Positions 26,641 to 36,181 of a DNA stretch of 64,000 bases are shown here, in pieces. The position numbers and the translations under genes were made by a program. The DNA comes from Actinomadura sp. CNU-125 (GTDB taxonomy: Bacteria > Actinomycetota > Actinomycetes > Streptosporangiales > Streptosporangiaceae), in NCBI RefSeq assembly GCF_001942465.1, contig NZ_MKJY01000592.1, positions 1-64,000 on the forward strand, given 5' to 3'. The notes below the pieces were generated by a model. It was not told the origin of the DNA and made no database searches. It saw nothing but the letters and a program-made list of their open reading frames with translations. The first letter of the stretch is position 1. Every line of letters starts with the position of its first letter.

Positions 26641-27528
26641 ATGACGCAGCCCGCCACCGCCCACCGGCCCGGCGAAGCAGCCGGACCCGCCGGGGCCACC
26701 GCCGGGAAGGCGCCGCCCGCCAGGACCGGCAGACCCCTGATGGAGCGCGTCCCCACCCCGGTGCTGCTCACCACCGCGCTCATCGTCCTCGTCGCCGTCT
26801 GGCAGGGCGTCATCTCGGCCGGCTGGGTGAACGAGTACATCCTGCCGACGCCGTGGAGCACCGCGACCGCCCTCTGGGACGTCACCACGGACCTGTTCAC
26901 CGGCGGCCCGGTGTTCGACAACTTCCTCATTTCCGCGCAGGAGACGCTCTACGGCCTGCTCATCGCCGCCGTCGCGGGCGTGGTGCTCGGCGTCCTGATC
27001 GCCGAGACGGTGATCGGCCGCCGCGTCCTCCAGCCGCTGATGATCGCCCTGTACGCGGCGCCGAAGGTGGCCCTGGCGCCGCTGTTCGTCGCCTGGTTCG
27101 GCTTCGACATGGCGCCGAAGGTCGTCATGGCCGCGGTCATCGCCTTCTTCCCCGTGATGGTCGACACCGCCGCGGGCCTCGCCGGGATCGACGAGGACGA
27201 GGACAAGCTGTTCAAGTCGCTGCGCGCGTCCCGCTGGCAGCGGTTCGTCAAGTTCAAGCTGATGAACGCGCTCCCGTTCATCTTCGCCGGGCTGAAGTCC
27301 GCCGCGGTGCTGGCCGTGATCGGCGCGATCGTCGCGGAGTTCCTCGGCGGCGGCGAGGGCCTGGGCGTCATGGTGAAGACGGCGTCCGTCGGCTTCGCGC
27401 TCGACCGGGTGTTCGCCTTCGTGATCCTGCTGTCGGCGATGGCGTTCCTCGTCTACCTGGCCGTGGACGTCATCGAACGCAAGGTCGTGTTCTGGCGGCA
27501 GACCGGCTTCCTGCCGACCGAGTCGTAG
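26641..27528 (+). CDS. ABC transporter permease, SsuC/TauC type
   Basis: The 295-residue protein has a charged N-terminal tail and about six membrane helices starting at LLTTALIVLVAVWQGVISAG. The cytoplasmic EAA-type loop is in GIDEDEDKLFKSLRASRWQR with GLKSAAVLAVIGAIVAEF after it. This is the BPD-transp-1 fold shared by sulfonate, taurine and riboflavin/thiamine-precursor importers. It starts one base after the ATPase stop and ends ten bases before the aldehyde dehydrogenase gene, so transport and catabolism are probably co-expressed. Confidence 0.93.
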   Translation: MTQPATAHRPGEAAGPAGATAGKAPPARTGRPLMERVPTPVLLTTALIVLVAVWQGVISAGWVNEYILPTPWSTATALWDVTTDLFTGGPVFDNFLISAQETLYGLLIAAVAGVVLGVLIAETVIGRRVLQPLMIALYAAPKVALAPLFVAWFGFDMAPKVVMAAVIAFFPVMVDTAAGLAGIDEDEDKLFKSLRASRWQRFVKFKLMNALPFIFAGLKSAAVLAVIGAIVAEFLGGGEGLGVMVKTASVGFALDRVFAFVILLSAMAFLVYLAVDVIERKVVFWRQTGFLPTES

Positions 27529-27537
27529 AGGACGACG

Positions 27538-29102
27538 ATGACCGAACAACTGCGACCCATCATCGTCGGCGGCGTCCTCCAGGAGGGCCGCGGCGAACCG
27601 CTGACCAGCACCGACCCTGCGGACGGCTCGACCGTCGCGACGGTCGCGGCCGCGTCCGTCCAGGACGTCGACCTCGCGGTCGAGCGCGCCGCGGACGCGC
27701 AGGCCGGACCGGCGTGGCGGCGGATGCTGCCGCACGTGCGGGCCCGGCTGCTGGCGCGCGCCGCCGACCTCATCGAGGCCCGGCGCGACGACCTGGCGCT
27801 GCTGCAGTCCCGCGACAACGGCAAGCCGATCACCGAGACCCGGGCCCTGGTAGCCAGCGCGGTCGGCACCTTCCGCTACGTGGCGGCGGTGCTGGAGAGC
27901 TCGGACGAGCGGCTCACCGTTCCGCGCGGCCCGTACCTGACCATGTCGGTGCACGAGCCGATCGGCGTGGTCGGGGCGATCACCCCGTGGAACTCGCCGA
28001 TCGCCTCCGACGCGCAGAAGCTCGCCCCGGCGCTGGCGGGCGGCAACGCCGTCGTCCTGAAGCCCGCGGGCTGGGCCCCGGTCGTCTCCCTGGAAATCGG
28101 CGAGATCCTGCTGGAAGCGGGCTTCCCGCCCGGCCTGGTCAGCGTGCTGCCGGGGTCCGGCGGCACCGTCGGGCAGCGCATCGTCGACCATCCGGGCGTG
28201 GGGCACGTGTCGTTCACCGGCGGCGCGTCCACCGGCCGCCGGCTCGCCGGATCGGCCGCGCGCAAGCTCATGACGACCTCGCTGGAGCTCGGCGGCAAGT
28301 CCCCGACGATCGTGTTCGCCGACGCCGACCTCGACCTCGCCGTCAACGGCGTCCTCTACGGCATCTTCAGCTCGCAGGGCCAGTCCTGCATCGCCGGTTC
28401 GCGCCTGTTCGTGCAGCGCCCGGTCTTCGACGAGGTCGTGGCCGTGCTCGCCGAGCGCGCCGACGCCCTGCGCGTCGGCCATCCCCGGGACGAACGCACC
28501 CAGATGGGGCCGCTCATCACCGCCGGGCACCGGGCCTCGGTCGAGGAGTACATCGCGCTCGGACGGTCCGAAGGCGGCACGGTCGTCGCGGGGGGCGTGC
28601 GTCCGGACGCGCCGGAGCTGTCCGCCGGGACCTACCTGCGCCCGACGGTCATCACCGGCGTGGGCAACGACGCCCGCGTCGCGCAGGAGGAGATCTTCGG
28701 ACCCGTCCTGGTCGCCATCCCCTTCGACGACGAGGCGGACCTCATCGCGCAGGCCAACGACTCCGTCTACGGCCTGGCCGCCGGGGTCTGGACCCGCGAC
28801 TTCCCCAAGGCGTGGCGGACGGCCCGCGCCCTCCAGGCGGGCCAGGTCTGGATCAACACCTACAAGCAGCTCTCCATCGCCACCCCGTTCGGCGGGCTGA
28901 AGGACTCGGGCTCCACCCGCGAGAAGGCGCGGACGCCATCCGCGCCTACCAGCGTCAGAAGAGCGTCTACGTCGACACCGGCGGCCGTCCGCTGCCCGTG
29001 GCGGCTGACCTCCGGGAGCCCGCCGGGGCGCCGTCCTTCAGAGACGCGCCCCCGGGCCCGTCTCGTCAGAGGGCGCCGCGAAGGGTCTGCAGGACGGCGT
29101 AG
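27538..29102 (+). CDS. Aldehyde dehydrogenase family protein (frameshifted near the C-terminus)
   Basis: This NAD(P)-dependent aldehyde dehydrogenase has the proline-containing GVVGAITPWNSPIASDAQKL, the Rossmann-side FTGGASTGRRLAG, catalytic Glu in LELGGKSPTIVF and catalytic Cys in SSQGQSCIAGSRL. The usual EEIFGPVLVAIPF and NDSVYGLAAGVWT are present. The frame breaks near 28930; one added G restores EKGADAIRAYQRQKSVYVDT. The corrected 521 residues exceed the usual 490 because a Pro/Arg tail runs 37 bases into the convergent gene at 29066. In context it probably oxidises a ring-cleavage semialdehyde or another aldehyde of the pathway. Confidence 0.87.
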
Positions 29103-29848
29103 GGGACCACCCGGCTGGTGCGGGGATTGGCGGGGGACGGATGGTTCCGCACTTCGAAGCGGTAGTCGCCGATCGGGCCCGCGGCGGTCACGACGTGGGT
29201 CACCCGGGCGGCGGCGGGGTCGGCGATCAGCTCCACCTCGACCGGGGCGCCGGGCAGCGCCAGCGTGAGCGTCGCGGCGACGTTCATCGACCTGGGGAAC
29301 AGGGCGGCGGCCTCCTCCGCCGGTCCGCTGAAGACGACGACCGGGCCGTCCGCGCGGGCCAGCTCCTCCTTCTGGGCGGCGTCCATCCAGTCCTGGACGA
29401 GCGCGGCGGGGGTCTTGGTCGTGCTCAGCCGGATCGTCGTGAAGGGCGCGGCGGAGGCCGCCGCGGTCAGGACGTCGAGGCCGCCGAGGGCGCCCGCCGT
29501 GACGAAGAGGCGGCCCGGGCCCGCCGCGCGGAGGCGTTCGCCCAGCGATCCGTCGGCGAGGGCGCCGGCCGAGGAGACCACGAGGTCCGTCCCGGCGGTC
29601 AGGGCCGCCTCGCCGTGCGCGGCGAGGGCCGCGTGCCCCGCGCACTCGACGAGCACGTCGGCCCGTCCGATCGCCTCGTCGGCGGTCACCACCGGGACGG
29701 CGACGTCCGGTGCGGCGGCGCCCGCCGCGCGTCGCGTCACCACGCAGTCCAGCCGGGCTCCGGGGACGGCTCCGGCCAGCAGCCGCTCGCACACGACCGA
29801 CCCGATCGCGCCGTGCCCCAGAACCGCGATCGCTTTCGTCCCCTGCAT
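29066..29848 (-). CDS. Aspartate dehydrogenase-like NAD(P)-dependent oxidoreductase
   Basis: The 260-residue protein begins with a Rossmann motif (AIAVLGHGAIGSVVCERLLA) and matches the L-aspartate dehydrogenase/NadX-like family: ADVLVECAGHAALAAHGEAA, DLVVSSAGALAD, RSMNVAATLTLALPG, with a conserved His in EVRNHPSPANPRTS near the end. Family members convert aspartate to iminoaspartate, but members inside degradation clusters may act on another amino or carbonyl compound. It is transcribed divergently from the SDR at 29969, with operator-like site 3 between them. The true substrate is uncertain. Confidence 0.8.
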   Translation of the reverse strand: MQGTKAIAVLGHGAIGSVVCERLLAGAVPGARLDCVVTRRAAGAAAPDVAVPVVTADEAIGRADVLVECAGHAALAAHGEAALTAGTDLVVSSAGALADGSLGERLRAAGPGRLFVTAGALGGLDVLTAAASAAPFTTIRLSTTKTPAALVQDWMDAAQKEELARADGPVVVFSGPAEEAAALFPRSMNVAATLTLALPGAPVEVELIADPAAARVTHVVTAAGPIGDYRFEVRNHPSPANPRTSRVVPYAVLQTLRGAL

Positions 29849-29922
29849 CGACGCTCCTCCCGCGTCCCGGACGTCGTCCCGGAACGCTCGCTCGGCAACA
29901 GAACCTTCGGACCCAAAATCCT

Positions 29923-29955
29923 CAAAGCAAAGATACTTAGGTCTAAGATTTATGG
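29923..29955. promoter_or_regulatory. Operator-like site 3 (divergent AspDH / SDR promoter)
   Basis: Contains AGCAAAGATACTTAG (29926-29940) and the palindrome CTTAG-GT-CTAAG (29936-29947). About 22 of 25 positions match the complementary strand of site 1 over AGCAAAGATACTTAGSTCTA and its flank. Confidence 0.65.
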
Positions 29956-29968
29956 TAGCGTGTCCCGC

Positions 29969-30769
29969 ATGGAACTGGGATTGGCCGGCCGGACGGCCCT
30001 GGTCACCGGCGGGAGCTCGGGCATCGGGCTCGCCACCGTGGCGGCGCTGCTCGCCGAGGGCGCCAACGTCGCGACCTGCGGCCGCGACCCCGAGCGGCTC
30101 CGCACCGCGCTCGCCCCGCTGCGCGCCGAGTACGGCGAGCGGCTGCGGCACGGCACCGCCGACGTGACCCGCGCCGAGGAGATCGGCGCCTTCGTGCGCG
30201 AGTCCGCCGCCGCGTTCGGCGGGCTCGACGTCCTGGTCAACAACGCGGGACGCTCCCGCACGTCGACCTTCGAGACGACGGCCGACGACGACTGGCGCGA
30301 GGAACTCGACCTGAAGTTCTTCGGCGTGATCCACCCCACCCGCGCCGCCCTGGACGCGCTGCGCGCCTCCGACGCCGCCGCGGTCGTCAACCTCAACGCC
30401 GTCCTCGCCCGCCAGCCCGAAGGCCACCTCGTGGCGACGTCCGCGGCGCGCGCCGGGCTGCTCAACCTCTCGACCTCGATGGCGACCGAGTTCGCCGCCG
30501 ACGGCGTCCGCGTCAACTCCGTCTGCGTCGGGCTGATCGACACCGGCCAGTGGCGGCGCAGGTACGAGCACGCGCGCGAGGCCGGGCAGGCCACCGCCTC
30601 CTACGAGGAGTGGGCGGGCCGGATCGCCGCCGACCGCCGGATCGCCGCCGGACGGCTCGGCACCGCCGAGGAGGTCGCGGCCGCCATCGTCTTCCTGGCG
30701 TCGCCGCGCGCCTCCTACATCACCGGCACCCAGATCGAGGTCTCCGGAGGAGTCGCCCGTTATGTCTGA
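29969..30769 (+). CDS. SDR family protein lacking the catalytic YxxxK
   Basis: The 266-residue protein starts at ATG 29969, just after the operator site. The cofactor loop VTGGSSGIGLATVAAL and LDVLVNNAGRS are classical. At the active site the usual YxxxK is replaced: the sequence reads HLVATSAARAGLLNLSTSMA, with neither Tyr nor Lys in place, and the catalytic Ser strand reads VVNLNAVLAR. So either it reduces nothing, or it uses another mechanism, as some divergent SDRs do. The C-terminus (ITGTQIEVSGG) is normal. It overlaps the ThDP enzyme gene by eight bases, so the two are translationally coupled. Confidence 0.85.
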   Translation: MELGLAGRTALVTGGSSGIGLATVAALLAEGANVATCGRDPERLRTALAPLRAEYGERLRHGTADVTRAEEIGAFVRESAAAFGGLDVLVNNAGRSRTSTFETTADDDWREELDLKFFGVIHPTRAALDALRASDAAAVVNLNAVLARQPEGHLVATSAARAGLLNLSTSMATEFAADGVRVNSVCVGLIDTGQWRRRYEHAREAGQATASYEEWAGRIAADRRIAAGRLGTAEEVAAAIVFLASPRASYITGTQIEVSGGVARYV

Positions 30770-32432
30770 GAACCCCGCACCCGGTCGCGCGCTCGACGCC
30801 ACCAACGGCGGCGACCTGCTCGTCGCGCTGATGGAGGCGCTCGGCGTCGACACCGCCTTCGGCGTCGTCAGCGTCCACAACATGCCGCTCGTCGACGCCG
30901 TCGCCGCGAAGCTGCGGTTCGTCCCGGTCCGGCACGAGGCGGCGGCGGTCAACGCGGCCGACGCCCACGGCCGCGTCCGCGGCACCGTCGGCATCGCGCT
31001 GACCAGCACCGGCACCGGCGCGGGCAACGCCGCCGGGGCGCTCATCGAGGCACTGTCCACCGGCTCGCGCGTCCTGCACGTGACCGGGCAGATCGAAAGC
31101 CGCTACCTCGGCCTGGGCCGCGGCTTCATCCACGAGACCAAAGACCAGGCGGGCATGCTCGCCGCCGTCAGCAAGGCGGCGCACACGATCCGCGACGTCG
31201 ACGGCGCCCCGGCGATCCTCGCCCGCGCGGCCGCGCAGGCCGCGACCGTCCCGTACGGGCCGGTCAGCGTCGAATGGCCGATCGACCTCCAGTACCGTCC
31301 GCACGAGATCCCCGTGCTGGACGTCGCGCCGGACGCCGCCGCCCCCGCGCTCGACGAAGCGGCGCTGGACGAGGCCGCCGCGCGGATCGCCGCCGCCGAA
31401 CGTCCGCTGCTGTGGGCGGGCGGCGGCGCGCTCGACGCCCGTCCAGAAGTCGCCGAACTGCTCACCCGGACGCGCGCCGGGCTCCTCACCAGCAACTCCG
31501 GGCGCGGTGTGGTGGACGAGGGGCACGGCGCGTGCATCGGCAACTTCGCGCTCAACCCGGCCGTCGCCGCCGTGCGCGAGCGCGCCGACCTGCTCGTGAG
31601 CATCGGGACGCACTTCCGCAGCAACGAGACCGGCGACTACGACCTCGTCCTGCCCGCGAACCATGTACAGATCGACGTCGACCCCGCCGCGATCGGCCGC
31701 GTCTACCCGGCGTCGACCGGTCTCGTCGGGCCCGCCGCCGGCGTGCTGCGCGCCCTGCTCGACCGCCTCCCGGACCGCACCGGCACCGACGACGGCTGGC
31801 TCACCGAGGTCGCCGCCGCGCGGCGCGGCGCCCGCCAGGGCCTGCGGGAGTCCATCGGCTGGCAGGCCGAGATCTGCGACGCGGTGCGCTCGGCCTTCCC
31901 GCGCGACGCCGTCCTCGCCCGCGACGTCACCATCCCGTCCAGCATGTGGGGGAACCGGCTCCTGGCCGTGGACGACCCGTCCGTCAACGTCTTCCCGCGC
32001 GGCGGCGGCATCGGCCAGGGACTCGCGATGGGCATCGGCGGGGCGATCGCCCGGCCCGACCTGCCGACGCTGATCCTCGCGGGCGACGGCGGCTTCGCCG
32101 TCCACCTCGGCGAACTCGGGACGCTCGCGCAGGAGAACCCGTGGGCGGTCGTCCTGCTGTTCAACGACGGCGGCTACGGGGTCCTGCGCAACACCCAGGA
32201 CGCCCACGTCGGACGGCGGTCCGGCGTCGACCTCGCCACGCCCGACTTCGGTCTGCTCGCCGCCGCCCACGGCCTGCCGCACTGGCGGGTCAAGAGCACC
32301 GACGACATCGAGACCGCGCTCGCCGCGGCGCTCTCGGTCCGCGGCGCCGCCGTCGTCGAGGTCGACGTCGAAGCCCTCGGCCCCATCCCGCGCCCGTTCA
32401 CCCCGCCGGTGAAGATCCCGGGCTCGAACTGA
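30762..32432 (+). CDS. Thiamine diphosphate-binding enzyme, acetolactate synthase/benzoylformate decarboxylase type
   Basis: The 556-residue protein has the three-domain architecture of ThDP-dependent carboligases and decarboxylases. The PYR domain has the catalytic Glu in FVPVRHEAAAVNAADAHGR (near residue 51). The central domain has GPVSVEWPIDLQ and LLWAGGGALDA. The PP domain has the GDG-N motif: LILAGDGGFAVHLGELGTL followed by NDGGYG. It should split or join a 2-keto acid. Its neighbours suggest a keto acid produced by ring cleavage. It sits between the coupled SDR and the extradiol-type dioxygenase. Confidence 0.87.
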   Translation: MSENPAPGRALDATNGGDLLVALMEALGVDTAFGVVSVHNMPLVDAVAAKLRFVPVRHEAAAVNAADAHGRVRGTVGIALTSTGTGAGNAAGALIEALSTGSRVLHVTGQIESRYLGLGRGFIHETKDQAGMLAAVSKAAHTIRDVDGAPAILARAAAQAATVPYGPVSVEWPIDLQYRPHEIPVLDVAPDAAAPALDEAALDEAAARIAAAERPLLWAGGGALDARPEVAELLTRTRAGLLTSNSGRGVVDEGHGACIGNFALNPAVAAVRERADLLVSIGTHFRSNETGDYDLVLPANHVQIDVDPAAIGRVYPASTGLVGPAAGVLRALLDRLPDRTGTDDGWLTEVAAARRGARQGLRESIGWQAEICDAVRSAFPRDAVLARDVTIPSSMWGNRLLAVDDPSVNVFPRGGGIGQGLAMGIGGAIARPDLPTLILAGDGGFAVHLGELGTLAQENPWAVVLLFNDGGYGVLRNTQDAHVGRRSGVDLATPDFGLLAAAHGLPHWRVKSTDDIETALAAALSVRGAAVVEVDVEALGPIPRPFTPPVKIPGSN

Positions 32433-32475
32433 GCGCCGCCCGTCCGGCCCGACCAAACGACGAGAGGACACCGCG

Positions 32476-33392
32476 ATGACCGCCCCCGCAACTCCCCTCT
32501 TGCGGGCGCTGCGCCACGTCGCGCTGCGCACCACCGCACTGGAGGAGTCGGTCGACTTCTACACCGGCCCGTGGGGGCTCGAACTCGTCGAGCGCACCCC
32601 CGACTCCGCCTACCTGCGCGCCTCGGGGCCCGAGCACCACGTGCTCGAACTGCACGCGGCGCGGACCAACGCCCTCGACCACATCGCCTTCGCGGTGCCC
32701 ACCCCCGCCGAGGTGGACGCGGCGGCCGTCTGGGCCGAGGCCGAGGGCGCCACCGTGCTGGAGCGGCCCGGCCCCATCGACCGTCCCGGCGCCGGGTACG
32801 GCTTCCGCTTCCTCGACCCGGAGAACCGGGTCCTGGAGATCAGCGCGAACGTGCACGCGGTCGCCGAACGCCCCCTGGACGTGCCCGTCCCGCGCAAGGT
32901 CGCGCACATCGTGCTCAACACCACCGACATCGACGCCCTCACCGCCTGGTACACCCGGGTCCTGGGGCTGCGCGTCAGCGACTGGTCGGAGCACCAGATG
33001 GTGTTCCTGCGGGCGAACGCCGACCACCACGTCGTCGCCTTCAACCAGGCCGAATGGGCGGCGCCCAACCACGTCGCCTACGAAGTCGGCAGCCTCGACG
33101 CCTGGATGCGCAGCATCGGCCGCCTCAAGGTCGCGGGGCACGAGACCGCGTGGGGCCCCGGCCGGCACGGCCCGGGCGACAACGCCTTCGCCTACTACGT
33201 CGATCCGGCCGGGCTCGTCCCCGAGATGACGGCCGAGGTCATGCAGATCGACGAGGCCACCTGGATGCCCCGCGTCTGGCCGCGCATCCCCGAACTGTCC
33301 GACCTGTTCCGCACCGCCGGACCGCCGTCGCCCGAGATCCGCCGGCACATGGGCGGCGTGCCCGACCCCGGATGGCGCGCCCGGCCGGCTGA
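32476..33392 (+). CDS. VOC family type I extradiol dioxygenase-like protein (frameshift near the stop)
   Basis: Two repeated VOC modules are present. In the second, the extradiol Fe(II) ligands are in place: His in VAHIVLNTTD (near 150), His in PNHVAYEVG (near 200) and Glu in LVPEMTAEV (near 252). The first module also keeps His/His/Glu-like positions (LRHVALRTT, DHIAFAV, VLEISAN). Type I extradiol enzymes open catechol-like rings next to the hydroxyls. The frame as given has no stop here and runs on antisense-like through the cupin gene. A missing base near 33385 would restore ending WRARPAG and TGA 33392, for 305 residues. I therefore end it there. Confidence 0.8.
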
Positions 33393-33433
33393 GCCCCAGA
33401 CCCCCGCATCACCCGACCCAGAGAGGAAGCGCC

Positions 33434-33958
33434 ATGACCGACACGACGGCCCAGACCGGCACCCCCGAGCTGGAGGCCCTGATCGACGAGTGCTTCGCCA
33501 GCAGCGCCTCGCGCAACGTCGACTGGGACACCCTGAAGTTCCAGACGAAGGCGGGCGAGAAGTTCCGCCGCGCGCAGGTCCGCTACATCGGCTCCGGCGC
33601 GACGGGGAACCACGAGGGCGACGCCTCGATCATCCCCTCGGACCACTTCACCTTCTCGAACATGATCCTCCCCTCGGGCTGCGTCGGCCCCGAGCACACC
33701 CACCCCGACGTGGAAGAGGCGTTCTTCGTCCTGGAGGGCGAGGTCGAGTTCTCCGTCCACGACGTCGAGGACGGCACCAAGACCGCCAGCCGCGTGCTCG
33801 GCAAGTACGACCTGCTGTGCGTGCCCGCCGGGGTCCCGCGCAGCCTCAAGACGGTCTCGTCCGAGGACGCCCGCATCTGCGTGATCATCGGCACCAAGAA
33901 GCCCGCGATCCCGTCGTACCCGACGACGTCCGAGATGCACGGCGTCACCCGCGATTGA
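33434..33958 (+). CDS. Cupin domain-containing protein
   Basis: The 174-residue protein starts at ATG 33434 after GAGAGGAAG. Cupin motif 1 is clear: GCVGPEHTHPDVEEAFFVLE fits G(X)5HxH(X)3,4E(X)6G, giving two His and one Glu as metal ligands. In motif 2 (LLCVPAGVPRSLK) the usual His is Arg, so the metal site may be incomplete. Cupins in catabolic operons serve as small dioxygenases, isomerases or binding proteins. It overlaps the next start by one base (TGATG), so it is coupled to the hydrolase. Confidence 0.85.
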   Translation: MTDTTAQTGTPELEALIDECFASSASRNVDWDTLKFQTKAGEKFRRAQVRYIGSGATGNHEGDASIIPSDHFTFSNMILPSGCVGPEHTHPDVEEAFFVLEGEVEFSVHDVEDGTKTASRVLGKYDLLCVPAGVPRSLKTVSSEDARICVIIGTKKPAIPSYPTTSEMHGVTRD

Positions 33959-34752
33959 TGGCGGACCTCCTCGACGCCCGGGCCGCCGCCGCCCTCCTGC
34001 ACACGCGGGAGGCCGGTGACGGCCCGCTGCTGCTCTGCCTGCACGGGATCGGGTCGAGCTCCGCGTCGTTCGCGCCCCAGCTCGCCGCGTTCGCCGACCG
34101 GATGCGCGTCGTCGCCTGGGACGCTCCCGGCTACGCCGACTCGCCCGACCCGGACACGGCGCCCGGCATTGACGGCTACGCCGACATCGCGGCGGCGCTC
34201 ATCGCCGCGCGCGGCCACGGCGAGGCCGTCGTCCTCGGCATGTCCTTCGGCGGAGTGATCGCCGCGCGGCTCGCCCAGCGGCACCCCCGCCTCGTGCGCG
34301 CCCTGATCCTCGGCGACAGTACCCGCGGGTCGGGCCGGTCGCCGGAGCAGGCGGCGGCGATGCGCGGACGGGCGGCCGAACTCGCCGAGCACGGCGCCGA
34401 CGCGTTCGCCGCGGTACGGGCGCGCAGGCTGCTGCGCCACGACGCCCCCGAACCCGAGGCCGTCCGGGCCGCCGCGGGCGATGGCGTCGCCGTCCGGCTC
34501 CCCGGCTACGCCCACGCCGCCGACGCGATGGCCGCGACGGACCTCGACGGGACGCTCGGCGCGATCGGCGCCCCCACGCTCGTCCTCTACGGCGAAGCCG
34601 ACCGGGTCACCGGCGCCCGCGAGAGCGAGCCGATCGCCGCACAGATCCCCGGCGCCGTCCTGCGGACCGTCCCCGCCGCGGGCCACCTCGCCAACCAGGA
34701 GAATCCCGCCGCGTTCAACGCGGCCGTGGCCGCCTTCCTCGACACCCTCTGA
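33958..34752 (+). CDS. Alpha/beta hydrolase, possibly NicD-like
   Basis: The 264-residue enzyme starts at ATG 33958, sharing its A with the cupin stop. The fold markers are oxyanion LLCLHGIGSSSASF, nucleophile elbow VVLGMSFGGVIAARL with Ser, acid LVLYGEADRVTG with Asp and catalytic His in AAGHLANQENP. Size and motifs fit the carbon-carbon or amide hydrolases of aromatic pathways, for example N-formylmaleamate deformylase NicD or meta-cleavage hydrolases. With a NicC-like monooxygenase next door the first is attractive but unproven. The gene ends the operon before a strong hairpin. Confidence 0.85.
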   Translation: MADLLDARAAAALLHTREAGDGPLLLCLHGIGSSSASFAPQLAAFADRMRVVAWDAPGYADSPDPDTAPGIDGYADIAAALIAARGHGEAVVLGMSFGGVIAARLAQRHPRLVRALILGDSTRGSGRSPEQAAAMRGRAAELAEHGADAFAAVRARRLLRHDAPEPEAVRAAAGDGVAVRLPGYAHAADAMAATDLDGTLGAIGAPTLVLYGEADRVTGARESEPIAAQIPGAVLRTVPAAGHLANQENPAAFNAAVAAFLDTL

Positions 34753-34826
34753 GCCGACGCACGCGAGAGGCGCGAGGGGCGCGGCCGCCCGGGTGGGGCC
34801 GTGCCGCCCTCTCGAAGCGCACGAAC

Positions 34827-34867
34827 GAGGGGCACGGCCGCCGGTGTCACCGGTGGCCGTGCCCCTC
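34827..34867. terminator. Strong bidirectional hairpin terminator
   Basis: GAGGGGCACGGCC at 34827-34839 pairs perfectly with GGCCGTGCCCCTC at 34855-34867, with an inner CCGGTG/CACCGG pair. It sits between the convergent hydrolase (34752) and monooxygenase (34971) genes. A second imperfect hairpin (CGAGAGG/CCTCTCG) overlaps the same gap. Confidence 0.8.
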
Positions 34868-34970
34868 TCGACGCGCGGGTTCGGAAGGAAGCGCCTCCGG
34901 CTCCGGCTCCCGCTTCCGCCCTGGCGCGTGCTCGCGGCACGTCGCCGGGGCGGAGGCGGGGAACCGCACG

Positions 34971-36089
34971 TCAAGCGACCGGAACGCTCCACGCGTCGTA
35001 GCCGTAGACCCAGTCGCCCGTGCCGGACTCCTTGAGCCACGCGTTGTCGCGCGAGGAGACCTGGATGCGGGCGGTGCGCTCGCGCCGGGCCGCCTCGTAG
35101 GCCGCGAAGGCCGAAGCGTGGTCGGCGTGCGCGTCGATCGCCCGCGCGAGGACCACGGCGTCCTCGACCGCCTGGCCCGCGCCCTGCGCCATGAACGGCA
35201 TCATCGGATGGCAGGCGTCGCCGAGCAGCGTCGCCCGTCCGACCGTCCAGGAAGGCAGCGGGTCGCGGACGTAGAGGGCCGACTTGAGCACGTTCGAGCA
35301 GGCGCCCAGCAGGCGCCTGGCCTCCGGGGCGAAGTCGGCGTAGAGCTCCCGCAGCTCCGCGACGTCCCCAGGCTGGGTCCAGGACTCCTCGTGCCACCCC
35401 TCCTGCGGGATCGTGGCGAAGATGAACAGGTCGCGGCCGCGGTTCAGGGGGAACGTCACGATCTGCGTGTCGATGTCCGGCCCCCACCATTTGGTGAACG
35501 CGTCCAGGTTCGCGACCCCGGCGAGTTCCTCGACCGGGACGACGGCGCGATAGGCGACGACGCCCGTGAACGTCGGCTTCTCCGGCCCGAACAGCGCGGT
35601 CCGCACCACCGAGTGGATGCCGTCGGCGCCGATCACCGCGTCCGCCCGCGCCTCGCCGCCGTCCGCCAGGCGCAGGACGACGCCGTCGTCGTGCTGCGAG
35701 ATCTCGGTGACGCGGGCGCCGAGGCGTACGCACTCGTCCGGCAGCGCGGTCTCCAGCGCGGTCATGACGTCCGCGCGGTGCATCGTGAGCTGCGGGGCGC
35801 CGTACTCGCGCTCGGCGGTGTCGCCCATCGGCAGGCGGGAGGTCTCCGCGCCGGTGTCGTAGGTCCGGCTGATCCGGTGCGTCGGCCGGGCCGCGGTCTC
35901 GCGGAGCGCGGCGCCGACGCCCAGCCCGTCGAGCGCCCGGACGGCGTTCGGCGTCAGGTTGATGTCGGCGCCCACCCGCGCGAACTTGGGCGCCTGCTCG
36001 TACACCACGACGTCGTGACCGAGCGAGCGCAGCGCGATCGCGGCGGACAGCCCGCCGATCCCCGCGCCGCTGATGGCGATTGAGCCCAT
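34971..36089 (-). CDS. FAD-dependent monooxygenase, 6-hydroxynicotinate 3-monooxygenase (NicC)-like
   Basis: The 372-residue flavoprotein starts at ATG 36089; a GTG at 36116 would lie inside operator-like site 4. Group A monooxygenase motifs are present: IAISGAGIGGLSAAIALRSL (FAD ADP part), ADAVIGADGIHSVVR (DG motif) and GRATLLGDACHPMMPFMAQG (GD motif). The C-terminus NAWLKESGTGDWVYGYDAW closely follows what I remember of NicC (NTW...WVYGYD). NicC hydroxylates and decarboxylates 6-hydroxynicotinate to 2,5-dihydroxypyridine. Together with a molybdenum hydroxylase this suggests an N-heterocyclic or related aromatic acid route; salicylate-hydroxylase activity is an alternative. Confidence 0.85.
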   Translation of the reverse strand: MGSIAISGAGIGGLSAAIALRSLGHDVVVYEQAPKFARVGADINLTPNAVRALDGLGVGAALRETAARPTHRISRTYDTGAETSRLPMGDTAEREYGAPQLTMHRADVMTALETALPDECVRLGARVTEISQHDDGVVLRLADGGEARADAVIGADGIHSVVRTALFGPEKPTFTGVVAYRAVVPVEELAGVANLDAFTKWWGPDIDTQIVTFPLNRGRDLFIFATIPQEGWHEESWTQPGDVAELRELYADFAPEARRLLGACSNVLKSALYVRDPLPSWTVGRATLLGDACHPMMPFMAQGAGQAVEDAVVLARAIDAHADHASAFAAYEAARRERTARIQVSSRDNAWLKESGTGDWVYGYDAWSVPVA

Positions 36090-36114
36090 CGAGCCGTCCT
36101 GTTCTCCCGAAGAC

Positions 36115-36143
36115 ACTTAGTGCAAAGAATTTTAAATCTAAGC
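36115..36143. promoter_or_regulatory. Operator-like site 4 (upstream of the NicC-like gene)
   Basis: ACTTAGTGCAAAGAATTTTA and the following AATCTAAGC share CTTAG(A/T)GCAAAGA with site 1 and end in the inverted CTAAG. It lies directly upstream of the monooxygenase start. Confidence 0.65.
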
Positions 36144-36181
36144 TTTTGATGACGCAAGCGGCGCGGGCGCGTCCCCGGAGG

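Noticed and set aside
32476..34752. A 758-residue fusion of VOC dioxygenase and alpha/beta hydrolase
   Set aside because: The joining part is a shadow of the cupin gene in another frame; a lost stop near 33392 and the ATG at 33958 explain it better.
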